A stretch of 64,000 nucleotides of DNA from Neorhizobium petrolearium (GCF_017873175.1 NZ_JAGGJW010000004.1:124001-188000); one strand, 5' to 3'; shown: positions 18,271 to 27,841, numbered from the stretch's first letter. Program-made: numbers and translations. The notes: generated by a model not told the origin, from the letters alone.

Positions 18271-18852
18271 TCACGCGCGAGACGTCAGCCTGTCGAAAAG
18301 GCCCGCGACGGCATCGGGATCGGCGGCATCGATTGCCTCCAATCCATGTTCCTTTGCCGACGCGTGCATTTCGGAATTGTCGCGCAAGGATCGTTCTATG
18401 AATTTGTCGATGAGACCGCGGCTGAGGTCGTCGGCCTCACCATATCTTGCTTCGGATCGCATCCTTGCCTGCAGGAAATCCGCATCCGCATAAAGACACA
18501 CTCCCGCAATTTTCGCGGAAACCAGCGGCGCAATATATTCCGGGCGAAGCGCCGAACCCTCGAACACGAAACGTCTCTCGGCCCCGCTCTCTTCCTTGAT
18601 GATCTGCTCAAGCCGAGGCCACATATTCTCCTGGTGTACCTTCAGAAACCAGTAGATCGTCTCAGGCGAAAGGCGAGAATAATATTCGGCAACGGGTTGG
18701 CGGACCTGAGGCCAAGGGCGGCCTGGATGTCGCCCAAGGCTGTCGGTAGAGATCATCCGCCAGGCAAGCGCGTCCGCCAGACGCCTGCCGAGCGTCGTCT
18801 TGCCGACGTTTGAACTTCCCGCAATCAGAATGCCCGAGAGGCGCTCCTCCAT
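18271..18852 (-). CDS. P-loop kinase-like protein of unknown substrate
   Basis: 193 residues. A Walker A motif GSSNVGKTT lies at about 12-20 and defines an AAA_33/adenylate-kinase-like fold. STDSLGRHPGRPW follows as a probable substrate-binding region; FVFEGSALRP looks like a Walker B-equivalent strand; later arginines (RMRSEARYG) could serve as a lid. Similar short proteins are annotated as ATP-binding or 2-phosphoglycerate-kinase-like, but the substrate is not known. It starts 12 bp after the aspS stop in the same direction and probably belongs to that transcript. Confidence 0.72.
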   Translation of the reverse strand: MEERLSGILIAGSSNVGKTTLGRRLADALAWRMISTDSLGRHPGRPWPQVRQPVAEYYSRLSPETIYWFLKVHQENMWPRLEQIIKEESGAERRFVFEGSALRPEYIAPLVSAKIAGVCLYADADFLQARMRSEARYGEADDLSRGLIDKFIERSLRDNSEMHASAKEHGLEAIDAADPDAVAGLFDRLTSRA

Positions 18853-18864
18853 TAGAGTCGCCGC

Positions 18865-20655
18865 TCAGTCCTTTTTCTGCGGCGGAATGACCCGGATCGA
18901 GAGTTCGCGGAGCTGGGTCGGCGTTGCTTCCGACGGCGCGCCCATCAGGAGGTCCTGCGCCTGCTGGTTCATCGGGAAGAGCGTGATCTCGCGCAGGTTC
19001 TTCGCGCCCGTCAGAAGCATGACGATGCGGTCGATCCCGAAGGCGGCGCCGCCATGCGGCGGGGCGCCGTACTGGAAGGCGCGGTAAAGGCCGCCGAAGC
19101 GCTCCTCGACATCCGCCTGCGACAGGCCGACCAGTTCGAAGGCCTTGACCATGGTTTCCGGCGACTGGTTGCGGATCGAGCCCGAAGCGATCTCGAAGCC
19201 GTTGCAGACGGCGTCGTACTGGAAGGCCTTGATCGCCAGCGGCTCCTTGTTTTCCAGCGCTTCAAGCCCACCCTGCGGCATGGAGAAGGGGTTGTGCGCG
19301 AAGTCGATCTTCTTCTCGTCCTCGTTCCATTCGTAGAACGGGAAATCGACGATCCAGCAGAGCTCGAAACGGTCCTTGTCAGTGAGGTTCAGTTCCTCGC
19401 CGACGCGGCTGCGCGCCTCGCCCGCGAACTTGTAGAACTTTTGCGGATCTCCGGCGACAAAGAAGCAGGCGTCGCCCCCTTCCAGTCCGAGCTGGGTGCG
19501 GATCGCTTCGGTGCGTTCCTCGCCGATATTCTTGGCGAGCGGGCCGGCGCCTTCGAGGACTGCGCCTTCCTGCCGCCAGAAAATGTAGCCGAGGCCCGGC
19601 TGACCCTGTTGCTGCGCCCAGGCGTTCATGCGGTCGCAGAAGGCGCGCGAACCGCCGGTCCTGGCCGGGATAGCCCAGATTTCGACATTCGGATTGGAGG
19701 CGATCATGTTGGCGAAGACCTTGAAGCCGGAGCCGGCGAAATGCTCCGTCACCGCTTCCATGACGATCGGGTTGCGGAGATCCGGCTTGTCAGAACCGTA
19801 TTTGCGGATCGCGACGTCATAGGGGATGCGCGGCCATTCCCTGGTCACCGGCTTGCCGTCGGCGAATTCCTCGAAGATCGAGGTCATCAGCGGACCCATC
19901 GTGTTCCAGACGTCTTCCTGGGTCACGAAGCTCATTTCGAGGTCGAGCTGGTAGAACTCGCCCGGCAGGCGGTCGGCGCGCGGGTCTTCATCGCGGAAGC
20001 AGGGGGCGATCTGGAAATAGCGATCGAAGCCTGCCACCATCAGAAGCTGCTTGTACTGCTGCGGCGCCTGGGGCAGCGCGAAGAACTTGCCCTGGTGGAT
20101 ACGGCTCGGCACCAGGAAGTCGCGCGCGCCTTCCGGCGAGGATGCGGTCAGGATCGGCGTCGTATATTCGGTGAAACCGACATTGGTCATCTCGCGGCGC
20201 ATGGCCGAGATGATCTGCGTGCGCTTGACGATGTTCTTATGCAGCGTCTCGCGGCGCAGGTCGAGGAAGCGGTAGCGCAGGCGCACGTCTTCTGGATAAT
20301 CCGGCTCGCCGAAGACCGGCAGCGGCAGTTCCTTCGCTGCGGAGAGCACTTCGATTTCCTGCGCGTAGAGCTCGATCTCGCCGGTCGCCATGTTCGGGTT
20401 GACCGTGTCCTCGGAACGGGCCTTCACCAGGCCGTCGACGCGGATCACCCATTCGCCGCGCACGGTCTCGGCCATCTGGAAGGCCGGCGAATCCGGGTCG
20501 GCGACGATCTGCGTCGTGCCGTAATGGTCGCGCAGATCGATGAAGAGAACGCCGCCATGGTCTCGCACGCGATGCACCCAGCCGGACAGGCGGATGGTGG
20601 AACCGACATCGGACTTCCGAAGGGCGGCACAGGTGTGGCTGCGGTAACGATGCAT
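18865..20655 (-). CDS. aspS: Aspartate--tRNA ligase
   Basis: Class IIb aminoacyl-tRNA synthetase charging tRNA-Asp. 596 residues from [13 protein letters not shown], the usual bacterial start; an ATG at 20706 adds 17 unlikely residues. The N-terminal OB-fold anticodon domain ([20 protein letters not shown]), motif 2 ([13 protein letters not shown], with [12 protein letters not shown] beyond it), the bacterial GAD insertion, and motif 3 ([14 protein letters not shown]) are all visible. In organisms without asparaginyl-tRNA synthetase this enzyme is often non-discriminating and works with GatCAB; whether that applies here cannot be seen in the window. Confidence 0.97.
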   Translation of the reverse strand: MHRYRSHTCAALRKSDVGSTIRLSGWVHRVRDHGGVLFIDLRDHYGTTQIVADPDSPAFQMAETVRGEWVIRVDGLVKARSEDTVNPNMATGEIELYAQEIEVLSAAKELPLPVFGEPDYPEDVRLRYRFLDLRRETLHKNIVKRTQIISAMRREMTNVGFTEYTTPILTASSPEGARDFLVPSRIHQGKFFALPQAPQQYKQLLMVAGFDRYFQIAPCFRDEDPRADRLPGEFYQLDLEMSFVTQEDVWNTMGPLMTSIFEEFADGKPVTREWPRIPYDVAIRKYGSDKPDLRNPIVMEAVTEHFAGSGFKVFANMIASNPNVEIWAIPARTGGSRAFCDRMNAWAQQQGQPGLGYIFWRQEGAVLEGAGPLAKNIGEERTEAIRTQLGLEGGDACFFVAGDPQKFYKFAGEARSRVGEELNLTDKDRFELCWIVDFPFYEWNEDEKKIDFAHNPFSMPQGGLEALENKEPLAIKAFQYDAVCNGFEIASGSIRNQSPETMVKAFELVGLSQADVEERFGGLYRAFQYGAPPHGGAAFGIDRIVMLLTGAKNLREITLFPMNQQAQDLLMGAPSEATPTQLRELSIRVIPPQKKD

Positions 20656-20824
20656 TTCAAGAATCCTGGACTGATGCGTAAGACGGCTTGTCGGCGTGCG
20701 CGGCACTGCCGGCCGGTCTCATGGAAAATCGGCGCGAAAAGCGCATGATGGGCCTGCTTTGTCAAGGCAGAACCGGTTTGCAGGCAAAAACGCTTCTAAC
20801 CCGAGGCCGGATATAGGACCGCAA

Positions 20825-21355
20825 TCACGCCGCGCCAGTGCCGCGGAACAGGTCCCGCATCGCCTTTTCCTCCTGCACGATGCGGATGGCGAGGATGACG
20901 AGATAGACCGGCAGCCCGATCGCCAGCGTGAGATAGGCGTGGAAGATCAGGGCATAACCAATGAGTTCCGGCAGGATATTCAGAAAATAGTTCGGATGCC
21001 GGATCACGCGGAACAGCATATGCCGGCTGATCGGATGGTTCGGCGCGATCATGATCTTCACCGTCCAGACCTCGCCAAGCAGCCCGACGATCCATACGAG
21101 CATCAGCATCGCCGCGATGAAGACGGCGAGACCGATCATCGACACAGCGTCGAACTGAGTCTGCCTGATCCACCCTTCACCCAGCCCCGCGAGGTAAAAG
21201 ACCGTGTGAGCCAGCGCCAGCAGCGCGCTGTTCAATGCGCCATATTCCACCGCGCCCTGCTTTCGAAGCTGCCGCTCATGCCGCTTCGACACGACGACGC
21301 TTGCGATTCGGGCTGCAGCGGCAGCGAGGAAAATAACGACGAGAATAGGACTCAT
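20825..21355 (-). CDS. Isoprenylcysteine carboxyl methyltransferase-like membrane protein
   Basis: 176 residues, with membrane segments near the N-terminus (SPILVVIFLAAAAARIASVV), in the middle (MIGLAVFIAAMLMLVWIVGL) and at the C-terminus. The ICMT signature is FRVIRHPNYFLNILPELIGY, which in this superfamily binds S-adenosylmethionine, followed by a C-terminal EEKAM. The real bacterial substrates are mostly unknown, since bacteria lack prenylated CaaX proteins. The start at 21355 (MSPIL) is preferred to 21382. It lies 169 bp upstream of aspS in the same direction. Confidence 0.8.
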   Translation of the reverse strand: MSPILVVIFLAAAAARIASVVVSKRHERQLRKQGAVEYGALNSALLALAHTVFYLAGLGEGWIRQTQFDAVSMIGLAVFIAAMLMLVWIVGLLGEVWTVKIMIAPNHPISRHMLFRVIRHPNYFLNILPELIGYALIFHAYLTLAIGLPVYLVILAIRIVQEEKAMRDLFRGTGAA

Positions 21356-21526
21356 GACGACTAAGCCTCCGGTCGTCAGCAATTAACCGAAGCCCCGTCG
21401 CGAAACCATAGGCATGGGTCGACGGCGGGTGAATTTTCCAAGACAGATGTAATGTTCTTCGTCTATGAGTTGCCTTGAGCGCATCGATTGGCGCGATTCA
21501 CGTCCTGCCTCACGCGACAAAGTTCG

Positions 21527-22765
21527 ATGAACCATATCCGTCCGTTGATCCCCCTTCTCGTCACCGCAGGCATCCTGATCGGCGGCAACGGACTGCAGGG
21601 AACGTATATTGCGTTGCGCGGTTCTGCCGAGGGTTTTTCCCCCTCGATCATCGGCATGATCGGCGCAGGCTACAGCGTCGGTTTTGCGATCGGCTGCATC
21701 TACGTGACGCGGCTGCTGCGCGCCATCGGCCATATCCGCACCTTCTCCGCCATGGCTGCAATCACGGCATCCGCCTCGCTCGGCATGTCGATGATCGTCG
21801 ATCCCGCCGTCTGGTTCGCCACGCGCTTCCTGATCGGCATCGCGGTCGCAAGCCTCTTTGCCACCGTCGAGAGCTGGATCAACGCCAAGGTCACCAATGC
21901 CAACCGCGCCCGGACGCTCTCGATCTATCGCCTGGTCGACCTGAGTTCCGTGACGATCGCACAATACATCATCCCGGTGGCCGGCATCGAAGGGCCGCTC
22001 GTCTTCAATATCATTGCGATCGCTTTGACGCTGTCGCTCGTGCCGATCTCTCTCGCTGACAGATCGAGCCCTGCCCCGCCTGAGAAGATCGCCTTCGATC
22101 TCAAGGCCGTCTGGCGCATCTCGCCGCTCGCGGTGGTCGGCGTCATTTCGGTCGGCCTTTCCATGGCCGCCTTCCGCAATATCGGGCCGATCTATGCCGA
22201 GGAGATCGGCATGAGCATCACCTCGATCGCCACCTTCATGAGCGCCGGCATCATCGGCGGCGTCGTGCTGCAATATCCACTCGGCATCTATTCCGACAGG
22301 CTCGACCGGCGGCGCGTCATCCTGTGGACGACGATCGGCTCGATCATTACCGGCGCCTATCTCTCCTTCGGGGCCGGAACCAACGAGACGGCCAACATCG
22401 TCAGCGTCTTCCTCTTCGGCGCCTTTTCAATGCCGCTCTATTCGCTCTGCTCGGCGCACGGCAACGACTATGCGAAGAAGGGCGAACACGCGCTGGTCTC
22501 TGCGGGCCTGCTCTTCTACTGGTCGGTGGGTGCGACGATCGGGCCGCTGCTCGCCTCCATGCTCCTCGAATATTACGGGCCGCGGGCCTTCTTCGCCTAT
22601 ACGTCCTTCATCTTTGCGGGCTTCATGGTGTTTACGATCTGGCGCATGGGCGCGCGGCCGCCCGTGCCGCCGTCCGAGCGCAGCTCGCGCTTTCGCGCTC
22701 TGCTCCGGACGTCTGCCTATTTCAACAGGCTCGCCGGTCCGCCCGATAAAGACGAGCGCAAGTAA
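21527..22765 (+). CDS. MFS transporter (YcaD-like)
   Basis: 412 residues with about twelve membrane segments. The conserved loop between segments 2 and 3 reads GCIYVTRLLRAIGHIR, and the second half includes YPLGIYSDRLDRRRVILW, the duplicated MFS loop motif. Segment spacing and the sequence VESWINAKVTNANRART resemble the YcaD subfamily, whose substrate is unknown. The start MNHIRPL at 21527 is where family similarity begins. It is divergent from the ICMT-like gene and 65 bp ahead of rnd. Confidence 0.87.
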   Translation: MNHIRPLIPLLVTAGILIGGNGLQGTYIALRGSAEGFSPSIIGMIGAGYSVGFAIGCIYVTRLLRAIGHIRTFSAMAAITASASLGMSMIVDPAVWFATRFLIGIAVASLFATVESWINAKVTNANRARTLSIYRLVDLSSVTIAQYIIPVAGIEGPLVFNIIAIALTLSLVPISLADRSSPAPPEKIAFDLKAVWRISPLAVVGVISVGLSMAAFRNIGPIYAEEIGMSITSIATFMSAGIIGGVVLQYPLGIYSDRLDRRRVILWTTIGSIITGAYLSFGAGTNETANIVSVFLFGAFSMPLYSLCSAHGNDYAKKGEHALVSAGLLFYWSVGATIGPLLASMLLEYYGPRAFFAYTSFIFAGFMVFTIWRMGARPPVPPSERSSRFRALLRTSAYFNRLAGPPDKDERK

Positions 22766-22830
22766 CACTTAAATCCCGTTCTGTATTGACATATGCCGTC
22801 GGACGCGAAAGGAAGGTTGATCACCCTCAA

Positions 22831-23988
22831 ATGAACGAAAAAATGATCGAAACGACCGCCGCCCTCGAGGAAGCCTGCCATGCGCTGGCCAAATCGGACT
22901 TCATCACCATCGATACCGAATTCCTCCGAGAGACGACCTTCTGGCCGGAGCTCTGCCTCATCCAGATGGCAAGCCCGCGGCTGGAAGTGCTGGTCGATCC
23001 GCTCGCCAAGGGGCTGGACCTCAAACCCTTCTTCGAGCTGATGGCGAACCCTTCGGTCACCAAGGTCTTTCACGCCGCCCGGCAGGATATCGAGATCGTC
23101 TACCATCTCGGCAATCTCGTGCCGCATCCGATCTTCGACACGCAGGTGGCCGCCATGGTCTGCGGCTTCGGGGATTCGGTCTCCTATGACCAGCTCGTCA
23201 ATCGCATCAAGGGCGTGCATATCGACAAGTCCTCGCGCTTCACCGATTGGAGCCGGCGACCGCTTTCCGACAAGCAGCTCGAATATGCGCTGGCTGACGT
23301 CACCCATCTGCGCGACGTCTATCTGTCGCTGAAGGAGCAACTCGAGCGCGAAGGTCGGGCGCTGTGGCTCACCGAGGAAATGGCGATCCTCGAATCGCCC
23401 GAGACCTACGACCTGCATCCGGATGATGCCTGGCTGAGGCTCAAGGCGAGGCTCAGGAAACCGACCGAGCTTGCCATCCTGAAATTCGTCGCCGCCTGGC
23501 GCGAGCGCGAGGCGCGCAGCCGCAACGTCCCTCGCTCCCGCGTGCTGAAGGACGATGCGATCTATGAGATCGCGCAGCAGCAACCGAAGGATGCGGAAGC
23601 GATGTCCAGGCTGCGCACGGTTCCCAGGGGCTGGGAGCGCTCGGCCTCAGGTGCTGCGGTCATCGAGCAGGTCAATGCCGCGCTGGCACTGCCGAAAACC
23701 GAGATGCCGCATCCGCCGAAGCATGCGCATGTGCCGGAGGGCACGGCCGCGGCGGTCGAACTGCTCAAGGTTCTCCTGAAACTCATCTCCGACAGGCAGG
23801 GCGTTGCCGCCAAGGTCATTGCCAACACGGACGACTTGGAGAAGATCGCCGCCGAAGGCGACAAGGCCGACGTTCCCGCCCTCTCCGGGTGGCGTCGCGA
23901 CCTCTTCGGCGACACCGCATTGAAGCTGATCGACGGCGACGTGGCCCTCCGCTTCGTCAACAAGAAGGTCGAGGCGGTCGAGCTTTAG
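22831..23988 (+). CDS. rnd: Ribonuclease D
   Basis: 3'-5' exoribonuclease acting in tRNA and stable-RNA maturation. 385 residues. DEDD catalytic motifs are visible: DTE at 28-30 (FITIDTEFL), FHAARQDIE for Exo II, and YALADVTHL for Exo III. HRDC domains follow (KPTELAILKFVAAWREREAR). An in-frame ATG at 22843 could also serve; 22831 was chosen for the GGAAGG upstream. It is followed by an inverted repeat at 24022 and the convergent dioxygenase gene. Confidence 0.94.
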   Translation: MNEKMIETTAALEEACHALAKSDFITIDTEFLRETTFWPELCLIQMASPRLEVLVDPLAKGLDLKPFFELMANPSVTKVFHAARQDIEIVYHLGNLVPHPIFDTQVAAMVCGFGDSVSYDQLVNRIKGVHIDKSSRFTDWSRRPLSDKQLEYALADVTHLRDVYLSLKEQLEREGRALWLTEEMAILESPETYDLHPDDAWLRLKARLRKPTELAILKFVAAWREREARSRNVPRSRVLKDDAIYEIAQQQPKDAEAMSRLRTVPRGWERSASGAAVIEQVNAALALPKTEMPHPPKHAHVPEGTAAAVELLKVLLKLISDRQGVAAKVIANTDDLEKIAAEGDKADVPALSGWRRDLFGDTALKLIDGDVALRFVNKKVEAVEL

Positions 23989-24021
23989 GGGCTTACGACA
24001 TTTTCGCTTTTCCCCTGCGTC

Positions 24022-24051
24022 ACCCCCTCTCTCCGACAGGACAGAGGGGGT
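24022..24051. terminator. Stem-loop between convergent rnd and dioxygenase genes
   Basis: Perfect 9-bp inverted repeat (accccctct at 24022-24030, complement at 24043-24051) with a 12-base loop in the 123-bp convergent gap. There is no clear T-run, so it may be a bidirectional terminator or a worn copy of the interspersed C-rich palindrome also seen at 51331. Confidence 0.5.
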
Positions 24052-24111
24052 AAGAGCGGAACGTCGTATATTTCGCGACAAGTCATTCCGACGCAGCCAT
24101 CCGATAGCCCC

Positions 24112-25074
24112 CTATCGAATGACCGGTTCGCCGTGATAGCGTCGTTTCGACGGTTTCGAAACGCCGAATCCGACCTCCATCATCAGGCGCGGGCTCTGCT
24201 TCGCGAGCGTGCCCATATGAAAGCCGAACGGGTCCTCGACGAAGCCCGTTCCTGCACGACCAGTCAACGTGACGGCGTTTTCCTCGCCGTAGAATTCCAG
24301 CACCTCTTCCGCCGGATGACCGACCAGCAGAGTCAGCTGATGCTTGATGCGCCGGCGCCTGTGGCTGCCCCGGACATATATATGCGGGCCGGCGTCTGCA
24401 TCGACGTCCGACAGGTAGAAGAAGAATTTGAGCATGCGCCAGTCGTCCAGATCGAAGTGGTATTTGAACGAGGCGCGGCTGAGATCCGCGTCGGTTGCCG
24501 CCTTGGTGGGGAAACTCCACCAGATCCGGGTGGTGATCAGTTTCGCCTCGCCGCCGAGATAGTGCCGCGCCACGTCGATGAGAAGCGGGTCCTGTTGCAC
24601 CGCGACGGCGGCCTCGCATTGCAGGACCCGTTCGAAGTGATGGCCGCTCAGGATCGGGCGTCCGAAGCGCCGCTCGGCTTCCGCATGCTCACCGGCCAGA
24701 AACTCGAGCTTGCGTTCGAAATTGCCGAAACACGGCGTTTCCCGGCCAAAGCGGGCGATCTCCCGGTGGATGTCGTCCGGTAGGGCAAGACCGGCAAATA
24801 TCCCAGCGCTTTTCAGATCCGCCGCAATGGTCCGCGCATCCAAATCGCCGAACATCGAAAGTCCCGGCGTTACCGTGCGGACCGGCTTCGCCGTCAGCCA
24901 ATGCGCCCGGCGGAACGGCATTGTCCGCGCCAGAAGAAACATCGGCAACCATGCGGGATTCTCGCGCACGTCGGTCAGATAGGTCGGTATGCGTGCGGTG
25001 ATGCGGCGAAGCGATCCGCCGGTACGGGCAATGGTCTCGAGATCTCTCGGCTTGGATCTGGAAGCGTCAAGCAT
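24112..25074 (-). CDS. PhyH-like Fe(II)/2-oxoglutarate dioxygenase family protein
   Basis: 320 residues. The iron triad is readable: HxD as KYHFDLDDW (His about 206, Asp about 208) and the distal histidine in DPFGFHMG at about 286, with an arginine a few residues later (SPRLMME) for 2-oxoglutarate. The core FFFYLSDVDADAGPHIYVRGSHR is typical of the phytanoyl-CoA dioxygenase superfamily. The substrate is unknown. The start at 25074 has a strong Shine-Dalgarno (aaagga, about 7 nt ahead); an upstream in-frame ATG at 25164 is unlikely. No biosynthetic partner genes adjoin it. Confidence 0.78.
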   Translation of the reverse strand: MLDASRSKPRDLETIARTGGSLRRITARIPTYLTDVRENPAWLPMFLLARTMPFRRAHWLTAKPVRTVTPGLSMFGDLDARTIAADLKSAGIFAGLALPDDIHREIARFGRETPCFGNFERKLEFLAGEHAEAERRFGRPILSGHHFERVLQCEAAVAVQQDPLLIDVARHYLGGEAKLITTRIWWSFPTKAATDADLSRASFKYHFDLDDWRMLKFFFYLSDVDADAGPHIYVRGSHRRRRIKHQLTLLVGHPAEEVLEFYGEENAVTLTGRAGTGFVEDPFGFHMGTLAKQSPRLMMEVGFGVSKPSKRRYHGEPVIR

Positions 25075-25389
25075 CTGATATCCTTTATGAAATCTTTGCT
25101 GGAACGAAATCAAAAATCTTGGCGGCCCCTCATTTACGGTAACGTCTTCCCGCTGCCATCGCAATGCAGCATAAGAATTTTCGCATAAAACACCGAACGC
25201 AAACCACCACCTTCGTTAAGAGAAACTTGACACCGGCCAGCCATCTCGATCACGCGGGATTGCCGGCGAGCATATGCCCGCACCCGTTTCCGGCTTGATC
25301 CGGCCGGTTTCGTATGGTGATCTCGCCCACATCCTCCCCGACGCGACGATGTCCGCCCATCGCCGCTCCTTCAAAGCGAGCCAATCCAC
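25075..25389. other. Divergent intergenic region, no gene seen
   Basis: 315 bp separate the divergent dioxygenase and DUF2891 genes. The left half is relatively AT-rich and should carry the two promoters. I see a short direct repeat gcataa (about 25168 and 25185) and no convincing operator, RNA or small gene. Confidence 0.6.
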
Positions 25390-26394
25390 ATGCGCCAGTC
25401 CCTCACCGCCGAGACCGCCCAGCATTTCGCCGTCATCGCGCTCGGGCATGTCAGGCGCGAATATCCGAACAAGCCGGCCAACGTTTTTTCGGGCCCGGAA
25501 GACGCGAAAACACCGAGCGAGCTTCATCCGATCTTCCACGGCAGCCTCGACTGGCATTCCTGCGTGCACGGCTACTGGATGATGGCGCATATCCTTCGGA
25601 CATTCCCGGATATCCCGGCGACAAAGAACATACGGGCGCTGTTCGACGCGATGCTGGTGCCGGACAAGGTGACGGGCGAATGCGCGTATCAGGCGAAGCC
25701 CACGTCGCGCGGCTTCGAGCGGCCCTATGGCTGGGGCTGGCTCCTGAAACTTTCCGCCGAACTGTCGCTGCTCGATGAGCGGTGCTGGTTCGAGAACCTT
25801 AAACCTCTGTCGGATGTCTTCACCGGTCGCTTCACCGATTTCCTGCCGGTCGCCACCTATCCGGTCCGGGTTGGCACGCATTTTAACACCGCCTTCGCCA
25901 TGCGGCTTGCAGCCGACTATGCGGAAACGGTTGGCGATGCAGCCCTCCTCCAACTGTTAAGGGACACCGCACAGCGCTGGTATGGCCCGGACGAGGCCTG
26001 CCCGGCCTGGGGCGAACCCTCCGGCGACGATTTTCTCTCTTCAGCGCTCGTGGAAGCGGAATGCATGCGGCGGCTGATGCCGGCGGTGGGTTTTCTGTCC
26101 TGGTTCGACCGTTTCCTGCCTGAGATCTTGGCGCGGAGGCCCGCGACGCTGTTCTCGCCGGCCTCCGTCTCCGACCGCTCGGACGGCAAGATCGCCCATC
26201 TCGACGGTCTCAATCTTTCCCGCGCCTGGTGCTGGCGGTCGCTCGCGAAGGCCCTGCCGCAGGATGATCCGCGACGGCCGATCATGGAAAGGGCGGCGGA
26301 AGAACATCTTGCAAGCGCGCTTCCCCATGTGGAAGGCGACTATATGGGCGAGCACTGGCTGGCGAGTTTCGCGACGCTGGCGCTGGAGGCATGA
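25390..26394 (+). CDS. DUF2891 family protein
   Basis: 334 residues of the DUF2891 family, recognisable from HPIFHGSLDWHSCVHGYWMM near the N-terminus, RPYGWGWLLKLSAEL, VGTHFNTAFAMRLAADYA, and WFDRFLPEIL. The pattern of Trp-, His- and Asp-rich helices resembles an alpha/alpha-toroid, the fold of many glycan-processing enzymes, but the activity is not known. No signal peptide. It ends 9 bp before the convergent DUF2000 stop. Confidence 0.85.
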   Translation: MRQSLTAETAQHFAVIALGHVRREYPNKPANVFSGPEDAKTPSELHPIFHGSLDWHSCVHGYWMMAHILRTFPDIPATKNIRALFDAMLVPDKVTGECAYQAKPTSRGFERPYGWGWLLKLSAELSLLDERCWFENLKPLSDVFTGRFTDFLPVATYPVRVGTHFNTAFAMRLAADYAETVGDAALLQLLRDTAQRWYGPDEACPAWGEPSGDDFLSSALVEAECMRRLMPAVGFLSWFDRFLPEILARRPATLFSPASVSDRSDGKIAHLDGLNLSRAWCWRSLAKALPQDDPRRPIMERAAEEHLASALPHVEGDYMGEHWLASFATLALEA

Positions 26395-26403
26395 GCGGAA
26401 AAA

Positions 26404-26811
26404 TTACCGGTGCATCTTCGCTCCCCTGGTGATCTTGTCGACGATCTTCTTCTCGGCCCTCAGCGCGATCCCGACCAGCCTGGCATCGTCCGGCGCAAAC
26501 TCGGCGAACACCGTGCGGTTCGCCGCATCGTGGCCGGTTGCAAACATCTCCTCGATATAGGCCGATGTTGTCACTTCCCGTTCGACCGAGCGCCGGTGGA
26601 TCGTGCGCAACGTCTCCTGCTCGGCAGAGAGGACCACGACCGGCTGGATGCTCATCGGATTGTAGACATGACCGGCCGCGTCCCGGTATGCTTCACCGAT
26701 GATCGCGGGAGATTGGGCGACGATGCCGCTCATCAGGAAAGCGGTCACATTGAGCTCCTGCCAGGGGGCGAGGTCATCGCGAAGCACGAGCGCGATCTTG
26801 GTGTCGAACAT
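26404..26811 (-). CDS. DUF2000 family protein
   Basis: 135 residues. DUF2000 is a small alpha/beta family of unknown function; here the domain covers nearly the whole protein (KIALVLRDDLAPWQELNVTAF to DDARLVGIALRAEKKIVDKI). It is divergent from an AraC regulator with the two start codons overlapping (CATG at 26809-26812), so the regulator may control it. Confidence 0.82.
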   Translation of the reverse strand: MFDTKIALVLRDDLAPWQELNVTAFLMSGIVAQSPAIIGEAYRDAAGHVYNPMSIQPVVVLSAEQETLRTIHRRSVEREVTTSAYIEEMFATGHDAANRTVFAEFAPDDARLVGIALRAEKKIVDKITRGAKMHR

Positions 26812-27715
26812 GAAGAACTCCGTCGAAGGTTATGCAAGGACTGACGCGATAGCGGCAGCAAGCACCGCCGGTCTTGAACGTTCGTGCAAGGCGGAGGGAA
26901 AGCCGGACGGCATCGTCCAGGCTCCCTCCTCATGCGGCATCGAGCGGATCGAGGCGCGGTTCCACGGCAATGGCTTTTCGCCGCACCGGCATGACACCTA
27001 TGCGCTCGGAATCACGCTTTCCGGCGTCCAGACGTTCCATTATCGCGGCTCCGTCCGCGTCAGCCTGCCCGGCAATGTCATCGTCCTGCATCCGGACGAG
27101 GTGCATGACGGCGCCGCCGGCACCGACCACGGTTTGCGTTACCGAATGCTCTACCTGCCGCCGGAACGGCTGATCGAGGCGGCGGGCGGTGTGGCCGGAC
27201 TGCCCTTCGTGCCCGAGCCTGTCATGGCAGACGATGCCTTCCGCGACTGCCTCGCCGAGGCGCTCGATGATCTTGACGCCACACCGCAGGAGCTTCTGCT
27301 GGATGACCTGATCGCCCGGCTGACGGCAAGCCTCTGGCGTCACGCGGACGCCCATGGCGGCTCTCCAGGCACCTCTGCGGGCAAGGCGGTCGCGCGCGAC
27401 GCGGTGCTTCGTTGCCGCGACTATCTCCAGGACAATTGCGACCGTGCCGTCTCCTCCAGGGAACTGGAGGCCGTCAGCGGCCTCGACCGTTACACGACCG
27501 CGCGGCATTTCCGGAAGCTCCTGGGGACAAGCCCGCACCGCTACCTCGTCATGCGCCGGCTCGACCGGGCGAAACATCTGCTCTTCGAAGACGGGAGCCT
27601 GGCGGATGCCGCTTTCGGTGCAGGCTTTGCCGACCAGGCCCATTTCACCCGACATTTCAAGAAGGCCTTCGGCATGACGCCGGGCCGGTGGGTGGCGCTC
27701 AAGAGAAGCGCCTGA
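26810..27715 (+). CDS. AraC-family transcriptional regulator
   Basis: 301 residues. The N-terminal AraC-type cupin ligand domain (about 40-160) includes FSPHRHDTYALGITLSGVQTF and HPDEVHDG. The C-terminal domain has two helix-turn-helices (about 200-295): SSRELEAVSGLDRYTTARHFRKL and LADAAFGAGFADQAHFTRHFKK. The family usually activates nearby transport or catabolic genes. The ATG at 26810 is the last plausible start before the cupin domain, so the start overlaps that of the divergent DUF2000 gene. GTG at 26801 is an alternative. Confidence 0.88.
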   Translation: MKNSVEGYARTDAIAAASTAGLERSCKAEGKPDGIVQAPSSCGIERIEARFHGNGFSPHRHDTYALGITLSGVQTFHYRGSVRVSLPGNVIVLHPDEVHDGAAGTDHGLRYRMLYLPPERLIEAAGGVAGLPFVPEPVMADDAFRDCLAEALDDLDATPQELLLDDLIARLTASLWRHADAHGGSPGTSAGKAVARDAVLRCRDYLQDNCDRAVSSRELEAVSGLDRYTTARHFRKLLGTSPHRYLVMRRLDRAKHLLFEDGSLADAAFGAGFADQAHFTRHFKKAFGMTPGRWVALKRSA

Positions 27716-27737
27716 CGTACAAGGCGACCTCGATATC

Positions 27738-27788
27738 CCGTCATCAAAGCTTCATCGAAGCTTCAATGTTCCATCACCCGGCCGTCAT
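27738..27788 (+). promoter_or_regulatory. PHO-box-like array of five 7-mers in 11-bp phase
   Basis: Five 7-mers with a TCA core are spaced exactly 11 bp apart (7 + 4): CCGTCAT at 27738, GCTTCAT at 27749, GCTTCAA at 27760, CCATCAC at 27771 and CCGTCAT at 27782. The PhoB consensus is direct 7-bp CTGTCAT repeats with 4-bp spacers. The outer repeats match at 6 of 7 positions; the inner ones are weaker. The array ends 53 bp before the start of a secreted phytase-like protein. Confidence 0.5.
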
Positions 27789-27841
27789 GACCGCTCCCTA
27801 TGCGGTAGGCGTCTTTGACACGCCAACCAACAGGTGATCTC

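Noticed and set aside
19054..20748. Long open frame (564 codons) on the plus strand opposite aspS
   Set aside because: Antisense shadow of aspS with no recognisable domain.
27748..27766. Inverted repeat formed by two aagctt hexamers upstream of the phytase-like gene
   Set aside because: aagctt is self-complementary, so the symmetry is trivial; the 11-bp phased direct repeat explains the region better.
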